Assembly: GCF_008087625.1 (NCBI RefSeq) | Contig: NZ_CP042997.1 | Span: 2,356,001 to 2,420,000, forward strand | Direction of reading: 5' to 3' | Origin: Aquisphaera giovannonii | Lineage (GTDB): Bacteria; Planctomycetota; Planctomycetia; Isosphaerales; Isosphaeraceae | DNA: 64,000 nt | Part shown: piece after piece, positions 1-8,746 of the stretch | Position numbering within the stretch: the first letter of the stretch is position 1 | Layout: each line of letters starts with the position of its first letter | Notes under the pieces: model-generated | Databases searched by the model: none | What the model was told of the DNA's origin: nothing | What the model saw: the letters and a program-made list of their open reading frames with translations, nothing else | Made by a program: the position numbers and the translations under genes

Positions 1-1
1 C

Positions 2-493
2 ATGAATCTGAGGAGCAGCCTGCGGCTGCTGGTGGTGCTCGGGCACACGGCCTGCGGCGCCGTCTCGGCGGCCGTCGATTCGTACCTCTCGCCGCACGAC
101 TATCCCGAGATCGGCTACACGTTCGCCCTGCGCTCGCTCGTCGATCGCTTGCACATCGCCGTCCGGGGCGCGGCGAAGTCGCTGGCCAGGGTCTGCGGCG
201 ACCAGACGAAGCAGGCCGCGGGATACCGCGAGGCCCTGATCGAGACGGCGGTCTATCTCAACGCGGCCCTGACGGCCTTCGACGTGCACAACGAGATCCA
301 CGCCATCCGGAGCGGCCACGTCCGGGTCGTCTACGGCGTCCTCGACCTGGAGGACCAGCACGTCCGCGCCCTGCCCGGGGGCTCGAAGGAGCCCGGAGAC
401 CAGACGTTCGGGGAGTTCCCGGTCAGCAGCGACGCGTTCACCGAGCTGGGCGACCGGATCGCCAAGTCGCTGAGGGAGTCGGGGCGAATCTGA
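2..493 (+). CDS. Beta-class carbonic anhydrase, C-terminal part (cut by window edge)
   Basis: The family catalyses reversible hydration of CO2 to bicarbonate at a zinc site. The visible part contains LVVLGHTACGAV, which matches the family's second zinc motif (HxxC, usually GHxxCGA). The first zinc motif (CxDSR) should lie upstream, outside the window. The reading frame is open to the window edge, and the methionine at nt 2 lies inside the conserved core, so it is not the real start. About 163 residues are visible, ending with a helical C-terminus. It stops 84 bp before the convergent aldo/keto reductase gene. Confidence rests on the HxxC block; the rest is weakly diagnostic. Confidence 0.85.
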   Translation: MNLRSSLRLLVVLGHTACGAVSAAVDSYLSPHDYPEIGYTFALRSLVDRLHIAVRGAAKSLARVCGDQTKQAAGYREALIETAVYLNAALTAFDVHNEIHAIRSGHVRVVYGVLDLEDQHVRALPGGSKEPGDQTFGEFPVSSDAFTELGDRIAKSLRESGRI

Positions 494-576
494 GCCGGCC
501 GCCACCCTGTGGGAGGGGGATGGGTCGCGACGTTCGATTCGCGAGACGCTCCTCCGCCGGTCCAGCCCGGATCGAC

Positions 577-1554
577 TCAGGCGTCTCGATGATCCCGGAA
601 GAATCGCTCCATGGCGACCCTCTTGGCCTCGGACACGGAGCGCCTGAGCTTGCGGCTTTCCTCGGGGGAGAGTGGCTTGAACGCGGCGGCCGCGGCCGCA
701 TTCTGCTCGATGAACTCCCTGCGGGGCATTCCCAGGCTGGCGAGGCTCACCGGCAGCGAAAGCGCATAGGCGATCATCCGATCTGGCGGGATGACGCCGA
801 GGAGCTGGTCCTGGCCGAAGACCTTCATGGCGATGATACCCATCCCCTTCCGGACCGCCACGGGCAAGGCCAGTTCCTCGAAGCTTCCGCCCGGCGTGGG
901 CGTCGCCTTCATGCCGCCGGGCGCGGGTGCCATGCGGGCCATCGCGGCGTTCAGGGCCATCTGGGTGCAGTCGAAATCGTGCCGCTCGAGGGCCGTCTTC
1001 AGCGCCACCGGATGGGCATGACAGGTGATGCCGATGGCGCGGACGATCCTCTGTTCGCGAGCCTTGTAGAGTGTCTCGAGCACGGCGCCGCGAGACTCGA
1101 TCCGCGAGAGGTCGTCCAGGTCCTTGAGGTCGTGAATGTGGAGCACGTCCAGGCGGTCGGTCTTCAGCCGCTTGAGGCTGAGCTCGAGCTGTCGGCTTGC
1201 CTCGTCCGCCGTCCGCCCGGGGAGCTTCGTGGCGAGGATGACTTCCTTGCGGCGAGCCGGCATCAGCCGTCCAATCCGGGCCTCGCTCTGACCATCGGAA
1301 TACGCATGCGCCGTGTCGATGTAGGTGACGCCCAGGTCGATCGCCCGGCTGAGGGCCGCGAGGGCCTCGTCATCGTCCTTGTACATGGCGAATCGGCTGC
1401 CCGAGCCGAAGCCGAGGATCGGGACGCTGAGCCCGGTCCGGCCGAAGGCCCTCTGCGGCAGCTTGCCGGGCCTGGTCGTCCCGTCGGCGAGCGAGGTCGC
1501 GCCGACCGTCGTGACGCCGGCCGCTTCCAGGAACTGGCGTCGATTGACTCCCAT
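577..1554 (-). CDS. Tat-exported aldo/keto reductase
   Basis: This is an NAD(P)H-dependent oxidoreductase of the aldo/keto reductase superfamily, 325 aa; the substrate is unknown. The N-terminus (MGVNRRQFLEAAG) is a twin-arginine signal with an RRxFL core, so the folded enzyme is probably exported. Family features visible are the TGLSVPILGFGSG opening strand, DLGVTYIDTAHAYSDG (catalytic Asp and Tyr region), ILATKLPG (catalytic Lys) and a later CHAHP segment corresponding to the catalytic His. The start is supported by AAGGAG about 7 nt upstream of ATG 1554. An insertion sequence sits 63 bp upstream of the start, so the native promoter may have been displaced while the ribosome binding site is kept. 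Confidence 0.93.
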   Translation of the reverse strand: MGVNRRQFLEAAGVTTVGATSLADGTTRPGKLPQRAFGRTGLSVPILGFGSGSRFAMYKDDDEALAALSRAIDLGVTYIDTAHAYSDGQSEARIGRLMPARRKEVILATKLPGRTADEASRQLELSLKRLKTDRLDVLHIHDLKDLDDLSRIESRGAVLETLYKAREQRIVRAIGITCHAHPVALKTALERHDFDCTQMALNAAMARMAPAPGGMKATPTPGGSFEELALPVAVRKGMGIIAMKVFGQDQLLGVIPPDRMIAYALSLPVSLASLGMPRREFIEQNAAAAAAFKPLSPEESRKLRRSVSEAKRVAMERFFRDHRDA

Positions 1555-1608
1555 GATCGGCTCCTTGCAGGTCGCCCACGGCAGGGTCGCGCGCCGCGCC
1601 AGCCCTTA

Positions 1609-1617
1609 TGGCGCCCT
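1609..1617. repeat. Target-site duplication, left copy (TGGCGCCCT)
   Basis: The 9-bp sequence TGGCGCCCT abuts the left end of the insertion sequence and is repeated exactly at 3148-3156. A perfect flanking direct repeat outside the inverted ends is the expected footprint of transposition and fixes the element boundaries. Confidence 0.9.
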
Positions 1618-1644
1618 GGGTGAGCGTCTTGTAAGTGGTAAAGG

Positions 1645-2829
1645 TCAAGCTGCCTTCCGGCGGTTGGCCCAGAAGCCGGTCCAGAGGGCGGACTCGCTGA
1701 GGTAGAGGGCCCGGAGGTGGGCCATGGCGTCGGCCCCCTGATGGCCCCAGCGCATCCCGGTGCCGTTGAGCCGCTCGTTGATCACCAGCTTGCAGCCGGC
1801 CTCCATCGGGCCCGAGCCGATCTGCCACCCCTTGGCCAGGTAGGCCGGGTAGTCCATCCGGTGGTGCTGGTTGCGGAAGTAGTTCACCGTCGCCTCCCAC
1901 GTCGCCCGCGCCCGCGGGGCGGCCGCGACGTCCAGGCCCTCCAGCCAGGCCAGCATCGCGGCGCCCCCCTCGTGCTTCAGCCGATGCGACCACGCCGCGT
2001 GCGCCGCCTCCGCCTGGGCCTCGTCGGCGTGCCAGGCCTTGGCCAGGTCCCCCAGGTGCTCGCTGGCGTGGTAGAAGTCCAGGATCACCGCGTCGATCCG
2101 CCCGAAGTGCCGCCTCAGCAGGTCCTCCAGCCCCGACCCGCCGTCGCACACCGCGATCCAGCGCCGGGCCTCGCCCATGCCCGCCCGGGCGGCCATGTGT
2201 CGCAGCGGCTCGGCCACCGCCTCCTGGCCCTCGGCGCTGGCGACGTACCTCGCCTGCCGGGGGGGCCGGCGCCGGCCCTGGGTCGCCCATCGCTCGCGGC
2301 CCTCGGGGATGGGGTTGTAGACCATGCCCACGGCGATCATCTCCCCCTCGGCCGCGGCCCCCTCGGGCCCCTGCCTGCGGACGCCCGTCAGGTCGATCGA
2401 CACGTAGGCGCAGGTCATCCCCTCGGCGTCCACGTGCCAGGCCCAGGGGCCCGCCTCGTCGAAGGGGACCTTGGACTCGATGGCCCGGCCCACCTCGGCG
2501 CCGACGGCCTCGGCGACCCGCTCCACGGTGGACTCGGCGAGGTCCAGGCCGCACATCCGCGGCAGGGCGACATCGGCGGCCTTGGCGAAGCTCTCCCGGG
2601 CCGCCGCCAGGCAGGCCAGCTCGGCGGCGCCGGAGGTCAGGTCGCCGCCGTCGAGGCCGAAGGCGGCGTCGGCGGGGCAGTGGCCCTCGCGGCATCGCGG
2701 GCAGTGGTAGTAGCCGCGCTCGATGCGCAGCGGGCCCAGGGCCGAGACCAGCCCCTTGGGCCGATAGCCCTTGAAGCGGGCGGCCTCGGAGCAGCGGGGG
2801 CAGCTCGTGCTGGACCCTACATACCCCCT
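1645..2829 (-). CDS. ISKra4-family transposase, catalytic ORF B (-1 frame)
   Basis: This is the DDE-type catalytic part of the transposase, about 394 aa. Visible blocks are a CPRC...CPRCREGHCP zinc-ribbon-like segment at the N-terminus, AVCDGGSG and AVILDFYHASEHL (the two Asp), and GSGPMEAGCKLVINERLNG with the catalytic Glu. The frame has no convincing start of its own. It is open upstream only as a low-complexity overlap with ORF A, so it is most likely translated by a -1 frameshift at the A6G5 run, giving a fusion of about 467 aa. What is seen is two overlapping frames meeting at a slippery run; frameshifting itself is inferred from family practice. The alternative is a simple inactivating indel. 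Confidence 0.88.
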   Translation of the reverse strand, partial: RGYVGSSTSCPRCSEAARFKGYRPKGLVSALGPLRIERGYYHCPRCREGHCPADAAFGLDGGDLTSGAAELACLAAARESFAKAADVALPRMCGLDLAESTVERVAEAVGAEVGRAIESKVPFDEAGPWAWHVDAEGMTCAYVSIDLTGVRRQGPEGAAAEGEMIAVGMVYNPIPEGRERWATQGRRRPPRQARYVASAEGQEAVAEPLRHMAARAGMGEARRWIAVCDGGSGLEDLLRRHFGRIDAVILDFYHASEHLGDLAKAWHADEAQAEAAHAAWSHRLKHEGGAAMLAWLEGLDVAAAPRARATWEATVNYFRNQHHRMDYPAYLAKGWQIGSGPMEAGCKLVINERLNGTGMRWGHQGADAMAHLRALYLSESALWTGFWANRRKAA

Positions 2830-3047
2830 TTTTTCCGCTGCATGGCAGCGGCCTGGAGGGCCTTGGCGCCGACCCGATGGACCATGTCGCGGAGCTGGAA
2901 CTCGGCCTCGCCGAAGAGCTCGTCGTCGGGCTTGGTGGCCAGCAGCTCGGCCATGGCCCGGATGTCCGCGTCCGAGGCCGCCCGGAGCTCCTCGTAGAGA
3001 TCCTGGGCGAGGCGGGCCTGCCGCTCGGGCAGATGCTCGAAGGACAT
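2817..3047 (-). CDS. ISKra4-family transposase, N-terminal ORF A
   Basis: This short 76-aa frame (MSFEHLPERQARLAQ...) is predicted to be helical and forms the N-terminal part of the transposase. It starts at ATG 3047 behind GGAGGG, which sits about 7-8 nt upstream. It ends in KKGGM just after the slippery run AAAAAAGGGGG (minus strand, 2834 to 2824). If ribosomes slip back one base there, translation continues into the catalytic frame; if not, this short product is released. It may regulate transposition or bind the ends, but that is not shown by the sequence. Confidence 0.8.
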   Translation of the reverse strand: MSFEHLPERQARLAQDLYEELRAASDADIRAMAELLATKPDDELFGEAEFQLRDMVHRVGAKALQAAAMQRKKGGM

Positions 3048-3147
3048 GACGGGGACCCTCCGTGAACAGAAGGCTACTGATTCCGAGGCGACGCATCGAA
3101 GACCTCTGTTCTACGGAATTTCCCACCCACTTTCGAGACGCTTACCC

Positions 3148-3156
3148 TGGCGCCCT
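3148..3156. repeat. Target-site duplication, right copy (TGGCGCCCT)
   Basis: Exact copy of the 9-bp sequence at 1609-1617, directly after the right inverted end of the insertion sequence. Confidence 0.9.
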
Positions 3157-3174
3157 CGATCAGCTTACAGGCGC

Positions 3175-3204
3175 TCGACACGGGCGAGAAGCCTCCGGTT
3201 AAAT
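3175..3204 (+). promoter_or_regulatory. Possible promoter for the bat genes
   Basis: TCGACA at 3175-3180 and TTAAAT at 3199-3204 are separated by 18 bp and resemble sigma-70 -35 and -10 boxes (5/6 and 4/6 matches). The site lies just right of the insertion sequence and about 70 bp before the preferred GTG start. Found by eye; moderate support only. Confidence 0.35.
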
Positions 3205-3274
3205 GGAAGGAGCTCGACGCCGCCCGGGGGGCCGGTCGGCGATCGGGTCATGCAATTCAGGCGAACGACGACCC

Positions 3275-5071
3275 GTGGATTTCGCCCGCCCTCAATGGCT
3301 CTGGATGCTCCTCGCCCTGGTCCCGCTCGGCTTCTTGCTCGGGCGAGGGAGTCGGGCCAGGCTCGCCGCCTGGCGGGCGCTCGCCCAGCGGGGCAGGCCC
3401 ACTCCCCGGAGGTCGTGGAGCGTCCTGCTGGCCCTGGTGCTGATCGTCCTCGCGCTGGCTCGCCCACGGTTCGGCTCGCCGATGGGGCCGGCACCGCCGC
3501 CGGGCCATGACGTGGTGTTGCTGATGGACGTCAGCCGCAGCATGGCGGCGGAGGACGCGGTGCCGAGCCGGCTGGCGGTGGCGATCGAATCCGCCTTGAG
3601 CCTGCTGAACGCCCTCGCGGAGGAGCCGGCGAGCCGGGCCGCGGTCGTGGCCTTCGCGGGCAGGGGGATGCTCCGCTACCCGATGACGGAGAATCTCGGG
3701 GCGGTGGCGGACGTCCTGGGGAGCCTCCGGCCCGGCTCGGTGCAGCCGGGAGGGACCGACCTCGGGGCGGGCCTGGCCGCGGCCGTCGAGGCGTTCGGCA
3801 AGGACGAACACCTGGACGGGCGATCGATCATCATGTTCTCGGACGGCGAGGACCACCGGGATCGGTGGCAGGACGCCCTGGAGAGGCTGACCCGGCAGGG
3901 CGTCGCGGTGCACGTCGTCGCGATCGGCGACGCCGAGAATGGCCACGAAATCCCTTCGGGTGAGGGGGCATCGCCGCTCACGTATGACGGGAAGCCGGTG
4001 AAATCCCGTCGCGTGGACGAGTCGCTCACCGCGATCGCGAAGGAAACCGGCGGGGCGACGATCCCCCTGGGCCTTGCCGCGACGGACCTGGGCTCGCTCT
4101 ACCGCGAACGGATCGCCCCGGCGGCACGCCTCCGCCGGCAGGCCGCGCGGGTGCCCGAGCGCCCGGAGCGGTTCCCGTATTTCCTGGCGACGGCCCTCGG
4201 TTTCGTCCTCTCCGCGTCGTGGCCGCCTGGCCGGCCGGGCCCGTTGCGGTGGGCCTGGAATCGGATCGCCGGGGGGATGCTCCTGGCATTCGTCGTCGTC
4301 GGGCTTGGCGCGGGCGGGACGCCGGCCGGGTCGGCACACGGTCGCGTGAAGAAAGGGGAGCTTGCCTATCGGTCGGGAGATTTCGAAGACGCCTTGGCCG
4401 AATTCGAGGCGGCCTCGGCGCTCGCACCGCGGGAGGCCGTGCCCCGCTACGACGCGGCCGCGGCCCTGTTCCAGCTCCGGCGTTTCCCGGAGGCCGCGAG
4501 GATCTACCGCGAGGCGCGGGAACTCGCCGGCGAGGCCCTCCGCGTGAAGATCGACTACGCCCTCGGGAACACGGCCCTGGCGATGGGCGACATCCCCGGG
4601 GCGGTCGAGGGGTATGACCGTTGCATCGCCTCGGCGGCCCGCGGGGCGGGCCTGGACGCCATCCGGGCCGACGCCGCGGAGAATCGTCGGTTCGCGATCG
4701 AGCAGGCGCCGCCGTCCGTGACCGCCCAGGGGGACGGCGACGACCCGAAGGACCAACCTCGGGGCGGCCGAAAGGCCCCGAGGAGGCCGGAGGGCGGGGA
4801 CGACACGGCCGGCGACGACCCCGGCGGGGGAGGCCCGAACGCCGGTGGTAAGGAGCCGGACGGTGAGGACGAGCCGCCCCGCCGGCCGCCGAACCGCCGG
4901 CGCCGCGTGGGGGGGGCAGGGGGCTCCGGCAAGGAGGCGAGGAGCCCCGCCGGGGAGTCGCCCGACGACCGCCTGGATGAGGCCGTGGACGAGATCCGAG
5001 ACGCCCTCAACCGCCGCCTCTCCGACGACGCCCCCGCGGCCGCGGCCGTCGACAACCACAAGGACTGGTAA
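3275..5071 (+). CDS. BatB-BatC fusion: membrane-anchored VWA domain plus TPR protein
   Basis: Bat proteins are membrane complexes linked to oxidative-stress tolerance and often work with MoxR-type ATPases. Counting from GTG 3275 (598 aa) there are two membrane segments (about residues 9-23 and 48-63). A VWA domain follows, with the metal site DVSRSM (85-90), GGTDLGAGL and MFSDGED. A second membrane region comes next (about 290-370), then TPR repeats (AYRSGDFEDALAEFEAASAL..., ARIYREAREL...), and an acidic/basic Gly-Pro-rich tail. The N-terminus VDFARPQWLWML is typical of BatA/BatB, which favours GTG over the upstream ATG at 3203; that ATG overlaps a likely -10 box. BatB and BatC are usually separate genes. 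MoxR, DUF58 and BatA are absent here. Confidence 0.85.
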   Translation: MDFARPQWLWMLLALVPLGFLLGRGSRARLAAWRALAQRGRPTPRRSWSVLLALVLIVLALARPRFGSPMGPAPPPGHDVVLLMDVSRSMAAEDAVPSRLAVAIESALSLLNALAEEPASRAAVVAFAGRGMLRYPMTENLGAVADVLGSLRPGSVQPGGTDLGAGLAAAVEAFGKDEHLDGRSIIMFSDGEDHRDRWQDALERLTRQGVAVHVVAIGDAENGHEIPSGEGASPLTYDGKPVKSRRVDESLTAIAKETGGATIPLGLAATDLGSLYRERIAPAARLRRQAARVPERPERFPYFLATALGFVLSASWPPGRPGPLRWAWNRIAGGMLLAFVVVGLGAGGTPAGSAHGRVKKGELAYRSGDFEDALAEFEAASALAPREAVPRYDAAAALFQLRRFPEAARIYREARELAGEALRVKIDYALGNTALAMGDIPGAVEGYDRCIASAARGAGLDAIRADAAENRRFAIEQAPPSVTAQGDGDDPKDQPRGGRKAPRRPEGGDDTAGDDPGGGGPNAGGKEPDGEDEPPRRPPNRRRRVGGAGGSGKEARSPAGESPDDRLDEAVDEIRDALNRRLSDDAPAAAAVDNHKDW

Positions 5072-5075
5072 GCGC

Positions 5076-6437
5076 ATGTCGTCGCGCGATTCACGGCGAT
5101 TCGCCCTGCTCGCGATCCCGATCATCCTCACGCCCGCCTTCGGGACGGCGGCGATGGGTCGCGATCCGGATTCGCTCTCCGTCCGATTGGAGGCGGAGAA
5201 GGGGCCCTATCGCGTCGGGCAGGGGATCGAGATCGGCGTCGCCGTGCCGGCCCGCGACGAGCGGCCGACGCTCGAACTGCCGGCGGTCCGGGACGCGCGG
5301 GTGTTTCTCGCCGGGACCTCGTTCCGGCCCGTGAGCGCCTCGGCGATCGGCAGGGTGCAGTCCGGCGAGAACGTCTTCCTCACGCGAGTGCGGCTCGTCC
5401 CCGGCAGGGCGGGCGTCCTCGACGTCCCGCCGATCGTGGCCCGGCTCGGCGACCAATCGGGCCGGAGCCAGGCCCTCCGGCTCCGGGTCGAGCCGGTGCC
5501 CACGGAGGGACGCCCCGCCGGGTTCCTTGGCGGGGTCGGCGAGTTCACGCTCGAGGCCGACGCATCGCCGTCGAGCGTGCGGGTCGGCCAGGCGACCGTC
5601 TACCGGATCGAGATTCGCGGGCCGGCCGCGTGGGGCAGCCGCCTCGCACCCGACCTCTCCAGGCTGGCCCACCTCCCAATCGCGCCGAAGATCGACGAAT
5701 TGCCCCAGGCGGCCGCCGACGACCCGCCGACTCGGACCTTCTCGTTCCGGATCCTGCCGACGAGGCCCGGGGATGTCCTCCTGCCGCCGGTATCCATCTC
5801 GGCCTACGACCCCCATGCGGGCCAATACTTCACGAAGGTCACCCGAAGCGTCCCGATCCGCGCCGTCGCGGTCCCGGAGCTGGAGAGCGGGACGGTCGAG
5901 CTCCCGACCCATCCGGCCGGCTGGACGCGATCATCGGGGACTGCGGCCGTCGCGTCGACGATCATCGGAGCGACGCTCATCGTGATCGCCTCCCGACTCG
6001 TCCGTCGCGGGCGGGCGGCCCGGAGGGGCCCCGCTGCAAGCCGTCGGCTGGCACGTCAGCTCGCGGCCCGGCTGGCCTCGCTCGGCAAGGCAGGCGGGGC
6101 CGAGGGCTCGAGCGAGGAGATGAGCCCCGCGCGGTTCGCCGCCGAGTTGATGGGCGCGCTCACGACTTTCGCGTCGACGGTCGCGGACCGCCCCCCCGGC
6201 GCTCTCACGCCGGCCGAGGCCCGCGACGCCTTCCGAGCCCTGACGGGCTCCGAGGAGCTGGCCTCACGGGCGTCCCGGCTGGTCGAATGGTGTGACCGGG
6301 TGCTCTTCTCGGACGAGCTCAGGACGGACGGCCTCGCGGACTGTTGCCGGGAGGCCGTGGCGCTCTTCGATTCGCTCGGGAGGCGTACGCTTCGCCCCTT
6401 GGGATCGCGGCGAGGGCCGGCTCGGTCCTCGCCATGA
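5076..6437 (+). CDS. BatD-like membrane protein
   Basis: This is a 453-aa BatD-family protein, the usual last member of bat operons. It has a cleavable N-terminal signal (RRFALLAIPIILTPAFG). Long extracytoplasmic beta-rich domains follow, with the family's repeated pattern (VGQGIEIGVAV, VRVGQATVYRIEIRGP, FSFRILPTRPGDVLLPPVSISAYDP). A single membrane helix lies near residues 288-310 (ASTIIGATLIVIASRLV) and the C-terminal domain is cytoplasmic. ATG 5076 lies 4 bp after the BatB-BatC stop, so the two are co-transcribed and probably coupled. It ends convergently, 9 bp from the helicase gene. Confidence 0.87.
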   Translation: MSSRDSRRFALLAIPIILTPAFGTAAMGRDPDSLSVRLEAEKGPYRVGQGIEIGVAVPARDERPTLELPAVRDARVFLAGTSFRPVSASAIGRVQSGENVFLTRVRLVPGRAGVLDVPPIVARLGDQSGRSQALRLRVEPVPTEGRPAGFLGGVGEFTLEADASPSSVRVGQATVYRIEIRGPAAWGSRLAPDLSRLAHLPIAPKIDELPQAAADDPPTRTFSFRILPTRPGDVLLPPVSISAYDPHAGQYFTKVTRSVPIRAVAVPELESGTVELPTHPAGWTRSSGTAAVASTIIGATLIVIASRLVRRGRAARRGPAASRRLARQLAARLASLGKAGGAEGSSEEMSPARFAAELMGALTTFASTVADRPPGALTPAEARDAFRALTGSEELASRASRLVEWCDRVLFSDELRTDGLADCCREAVALFDSLGRRTLRPLGSRRGPARSSP

Positions 6438-6446
6438 CGGGCCGCC

Positions 6447-7676
6447 TCAGCGGACGGCCATCTCGCGAGGGAGGCCGCCGACGTTGTTGTACAGCTCGCG
6501 GGCGGCGGGCGCGGCGGACCGCGCTCGGGCGACCTCGAAGCCCTCGACCTTGTGGGACGGGATCACCTTGTTGATGAGGTTCTCGATCAGCGTGAGGGGC
6601 TCGCCCTGATCGGGCCCGACGAACAGATAGGCGATGCCGTCCTTCCCCATGCGGCCGGTGCGGCCGATGCGGTGGACGTAGTTCTCCGGGTCGTCGGGGA
6701 TGTCGTAGTTGATGACGTGGCTGATCCCCTCGACGTCGATGCCTCGGCCGACGACGTCGGTGGCGACCAGGACGGGGATGCTCTTGTCGCGGAAGCCCCG
6801 CATGACGCGGTCGCGGGCCGACTGGGCGAGGTCGCCGTGGATCGAGGCGACGCCCGGGATGACTCGGCGGAGCCGCTCGGCGAGGCGGTCTGCCCCGCGC
6901 TTCGTCCGCGTGAAGACGATGCACTGCCGCGGCTTGTCCCGCTTCAGCAGGTGCACCAGCAACTCGACCTTCCGGTCGTGGTTCACCGAGATGTAGTACT
7001 GCTGGATCGACTCGACCGAGGGCTCGTCCGTGGACAGATTCACCTCGACCGGGTGGTACATGTAGCGGCCGGCCAGCTTGCGGACGTCGTCGCTGATGGT
7101 GGCAGACAGCAGCATGGTCTGATGCGGATCGGGCACCTTCCGCAGGATCCGCTCGATGTCGGGCCGGAACCCGATGTCGAGCATGCGATCGGCCTCATCG
7201 AGGACCACGTGGACGATGTCGCCGAGGTAGAGGGTGCGACGTTCCATGTGGTCCATGACGCGGCCGGGGGTGCCGACGACGATGTCGACGCCGCGGGCGA
7301 GCGCGCGGAGCTGACGCTCGATGGGCTCGCCGCCGTAGATCCCGCAGATGGCGACGTCGCGCCCCTCGGCCAGCTTCTGCAGCTCACCGACGATCTGCTG
7401 GACGAGCTCGCGGGTCGGGGCGAGGATGATGGCCTGCGGGCCCCGCGAGCGGGCCTCCATCATCTCGATGAGGGGGATGCCGAACGCGGCCGTCTTCCCG
7501 GTGCCCGTCTTTGCCTGCCCCAGGACGTCGAGGCCATCGAGCGCCAGGGGGATGAACTCGGACTGGATGGGCGAGGGCTTCACATAGCGGGCGCGGGCCA
7601 GGGCCTTGAGCATCGTCGCGCTCAGGCCCATTGAACGGAATCCCGTGGCGGGTTCCTCCGTTACACTTCGACTCAA
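6447..7676 (-). CDS. DEAD-box ATP-dependent RNA helicase
   Basis: An ATP-dependent RNA helicase of about 409 aa, likely acting in ribosome assembly or RNA turnover in the cytoplasm. The helicase core is complete: Q-motif (F13 plus YVKPSPIQ), motif I AKTGTGKT (55-62), PTRELVQQ, GTPGRVMDH, DEADRMLDIGF, SATIS, FTRTKRGAD, VATDVVGRGID and HRIGRTGR. The short tail suggests a minimal RhlE-like type. The start is TTG 7676, with GGAGGA 4-5 nt upstream. The next in-frame ATG would remove the upstream Phe of the Q-motif, so the TTG start is preferred. Confidence 0.95.
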   Translation of the reverse strand: MSRSVTEEPATGFRSMGLSATMLKALARARYVKPSPIQSEFIPLALDGLDVLGQAKTGTGKTAAFGIPLIEMMEARSRGPQAIILAPTRELVQQIVGELQKLAEGRDVAICGIYGGEPIERQLRALARGVDIVVGTPGRVMDHMERRTLYLGDIVHVVLDEADRMLDIGFRPDIERILRKVPDPHQTMLLSATISDDVRKLAGRYMYHPVEVNLSTDEPSVESIQQYYISVNHDRKVELLVHLLKRDKPRQCIVFTRTKRGADRLAERLRRVIPGVASIHGDLAQSARDRVMRGFRDKSIPVLVATDVVGRGIDVEGISHVINYDIPDDPENYVHRIGRTGRMGKDGIAYLFVGPDQGEPLTLIENLINKVIPSHKVEGFEVARARSAAPAARELYNNVGGLPREMAVR

Positions 7677-7773
7677 ACAATCCTCCGAAATGCTGATCTG
7701 GCGGTGTCACGGGCCGCGGCGCCTGCCCCGGCCCTGGTGTGGTTGGCGAGTCTCGCTCTATTCAACTACCATG

Positions 7774-7801
7774 ATCTTATCAGTTTTGGGCCGACCGTCA
7801 A
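7774..7801 (-). promoter_or_regulatory. Probable promoter of the DEAD-box helicase gene
   Basis: On the minus strand TTGACG (7801-7796) and TAAGAT (7779-7774) are 16 bp apart, in a locally AT-rich patch about 100 bp upstream of the TTG start. The -10 hexamer is the same as that proposed for the ferredoxin gene. Confidence 0.5.
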
Positions 7802-8358
7802 AGGCATTCGGGCCGGCGACCGGGAGGATCCGGATATCGGGGCATAAAGGGATCGTGGAGCGTGGCCCCCGCCTTCGAACCATGGCGAGGTGGTCAATGA
7901 GGCACGGGTCGGACATGACAGCCGGCCCCGCTCCGACGGCCGGGTGAATGCGATGCGGGGGGGGCCGATCGGAATGAGCGAACACCGTCCCGGTGACGCA
8001 TCGCTCGAAGGCCGCACCCTCGGGGAGGATCCAGGCCGCGCACGCGTCGATTCGCCTGCGGACACGCCCGGGTAAGTGGGTGCGACGGTTCGCGGGCCGG
8101 CCCGCAACGAACCTGCGGCTCTCCGGTGTGCCGTCGGGGCAGGGGGCCGAGCTGGCACCTCGAGGCCGATCGCCGCTTGCGACGAGCGTCCCCGGCGCGC
8201 TAGTGTCGTATCGGGTCGAGTCCCCTCAGGGGACGCCGCAGCCTCGCGGACCGCGGCGATGGCTCGGCCCGCTCGACGACCCGGGAAGGCCGGCGGCCCG
8301 CGGTGGGCCGCCGTAACCTCGGGGCGTCCATCGCACCCGGATCGTGAGGAGAGTAACC
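7802..8358. other. Intergenic region without a recognisable gene
   Basis: About 560 bp separate the helicase promoter from the next small gene. Open frames here are low-complexity and lack family features or ribosome binding sites. A weak TTGCGA-N18-TAGTGT pair near 8180-8210 could be a promoter for the gene at 8359. Nothing else was seen. Confidence 0.4.
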
Positions 8359-8568
8359 GTGGCCGACGCATCGACGACCCCCCCGGACCTGCAGCAGAAG
8401 TATCGCCAGTTCCTGGACCTCCTCCCCTTGACGATCGCCCTGGCCGGCCTCCCCACCAGCGAGGGCCGGCTCTACGGCGAGGACCAGATCGAGGGCCGCG
8501 GGATGACCATCAAAATGGCCTACCGCCAGGCCCGCAACATCGCGAAGGAATGCCTGAGCGGATCGTAA
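8359..8568 (+). CDS. Small conserved-looking hypothetical protein
   Basis: A 69-aa protein of unknown function (VADASTTPPDLQQKYRQFLD...). It is predicted soluble, mostly helical and mildly amphipathic, with no membrane segment or known motif. GTG 8359 is chosen because AGGAGAG lies 7-8 nt upstream; the in-frame ATG at 8344 has no such site. Support for it being real is the good ribosome binding site, normal amino-acid composition and a clean stop before the next small gene on the same strand. No function can be assigned. Confidence 0.65.
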   Translation: MADASTTPPDLQQKYRQFLDLLPLTIALAGLPTSEGRLYGEDQIEGRGMTIKMAYRQARNIAKECLSGS

Positions 8569-8746
8569 GACCGATGCCGGTCGTGTGCCGGGCCCCCGTT
8601 GAATCCCCGGCGGGTGGTTGCACGGCGGGCGCGGGGGGCGCCGATAAGTATCGCGTGACAGGCGGGCTACGGCGGGCGGGCGGCACGGCCCCCGCCCGGC
8701 GGAGCCCGTTGACAACGGCGTCCCCACGCGAAAGGCCCGCCCCGAG

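Larger units (their letters stand above)
1618..3147 (-). mobile_element. Complete ISKra4-family insertion sequence, 1530 bp
   Basis: The element is bounded by imperfect terminal inverted repeats. The left end begins GGGTGAGCGTCTTG and the right end, read on the minus strand, begins GGGTAAGCGTCTCG; 18 of the first 21 positions match. Perfect 9-bp direct repeats (TGGCGCCCT) flank it at 1609-1617 and 3148-3156. It encodes a two-frame transposase on the minus strand, joined by an A6G5 slippery run at 2824-2834. The family assignment comes from the GSGPMEAGCK block and the two-ORF layout. Both ends, the target duplication and all catalytic acids are present, so it could still be active. It lies between the aldo/keto reductase gene and the bat genes. 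Confidence 0.93.
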
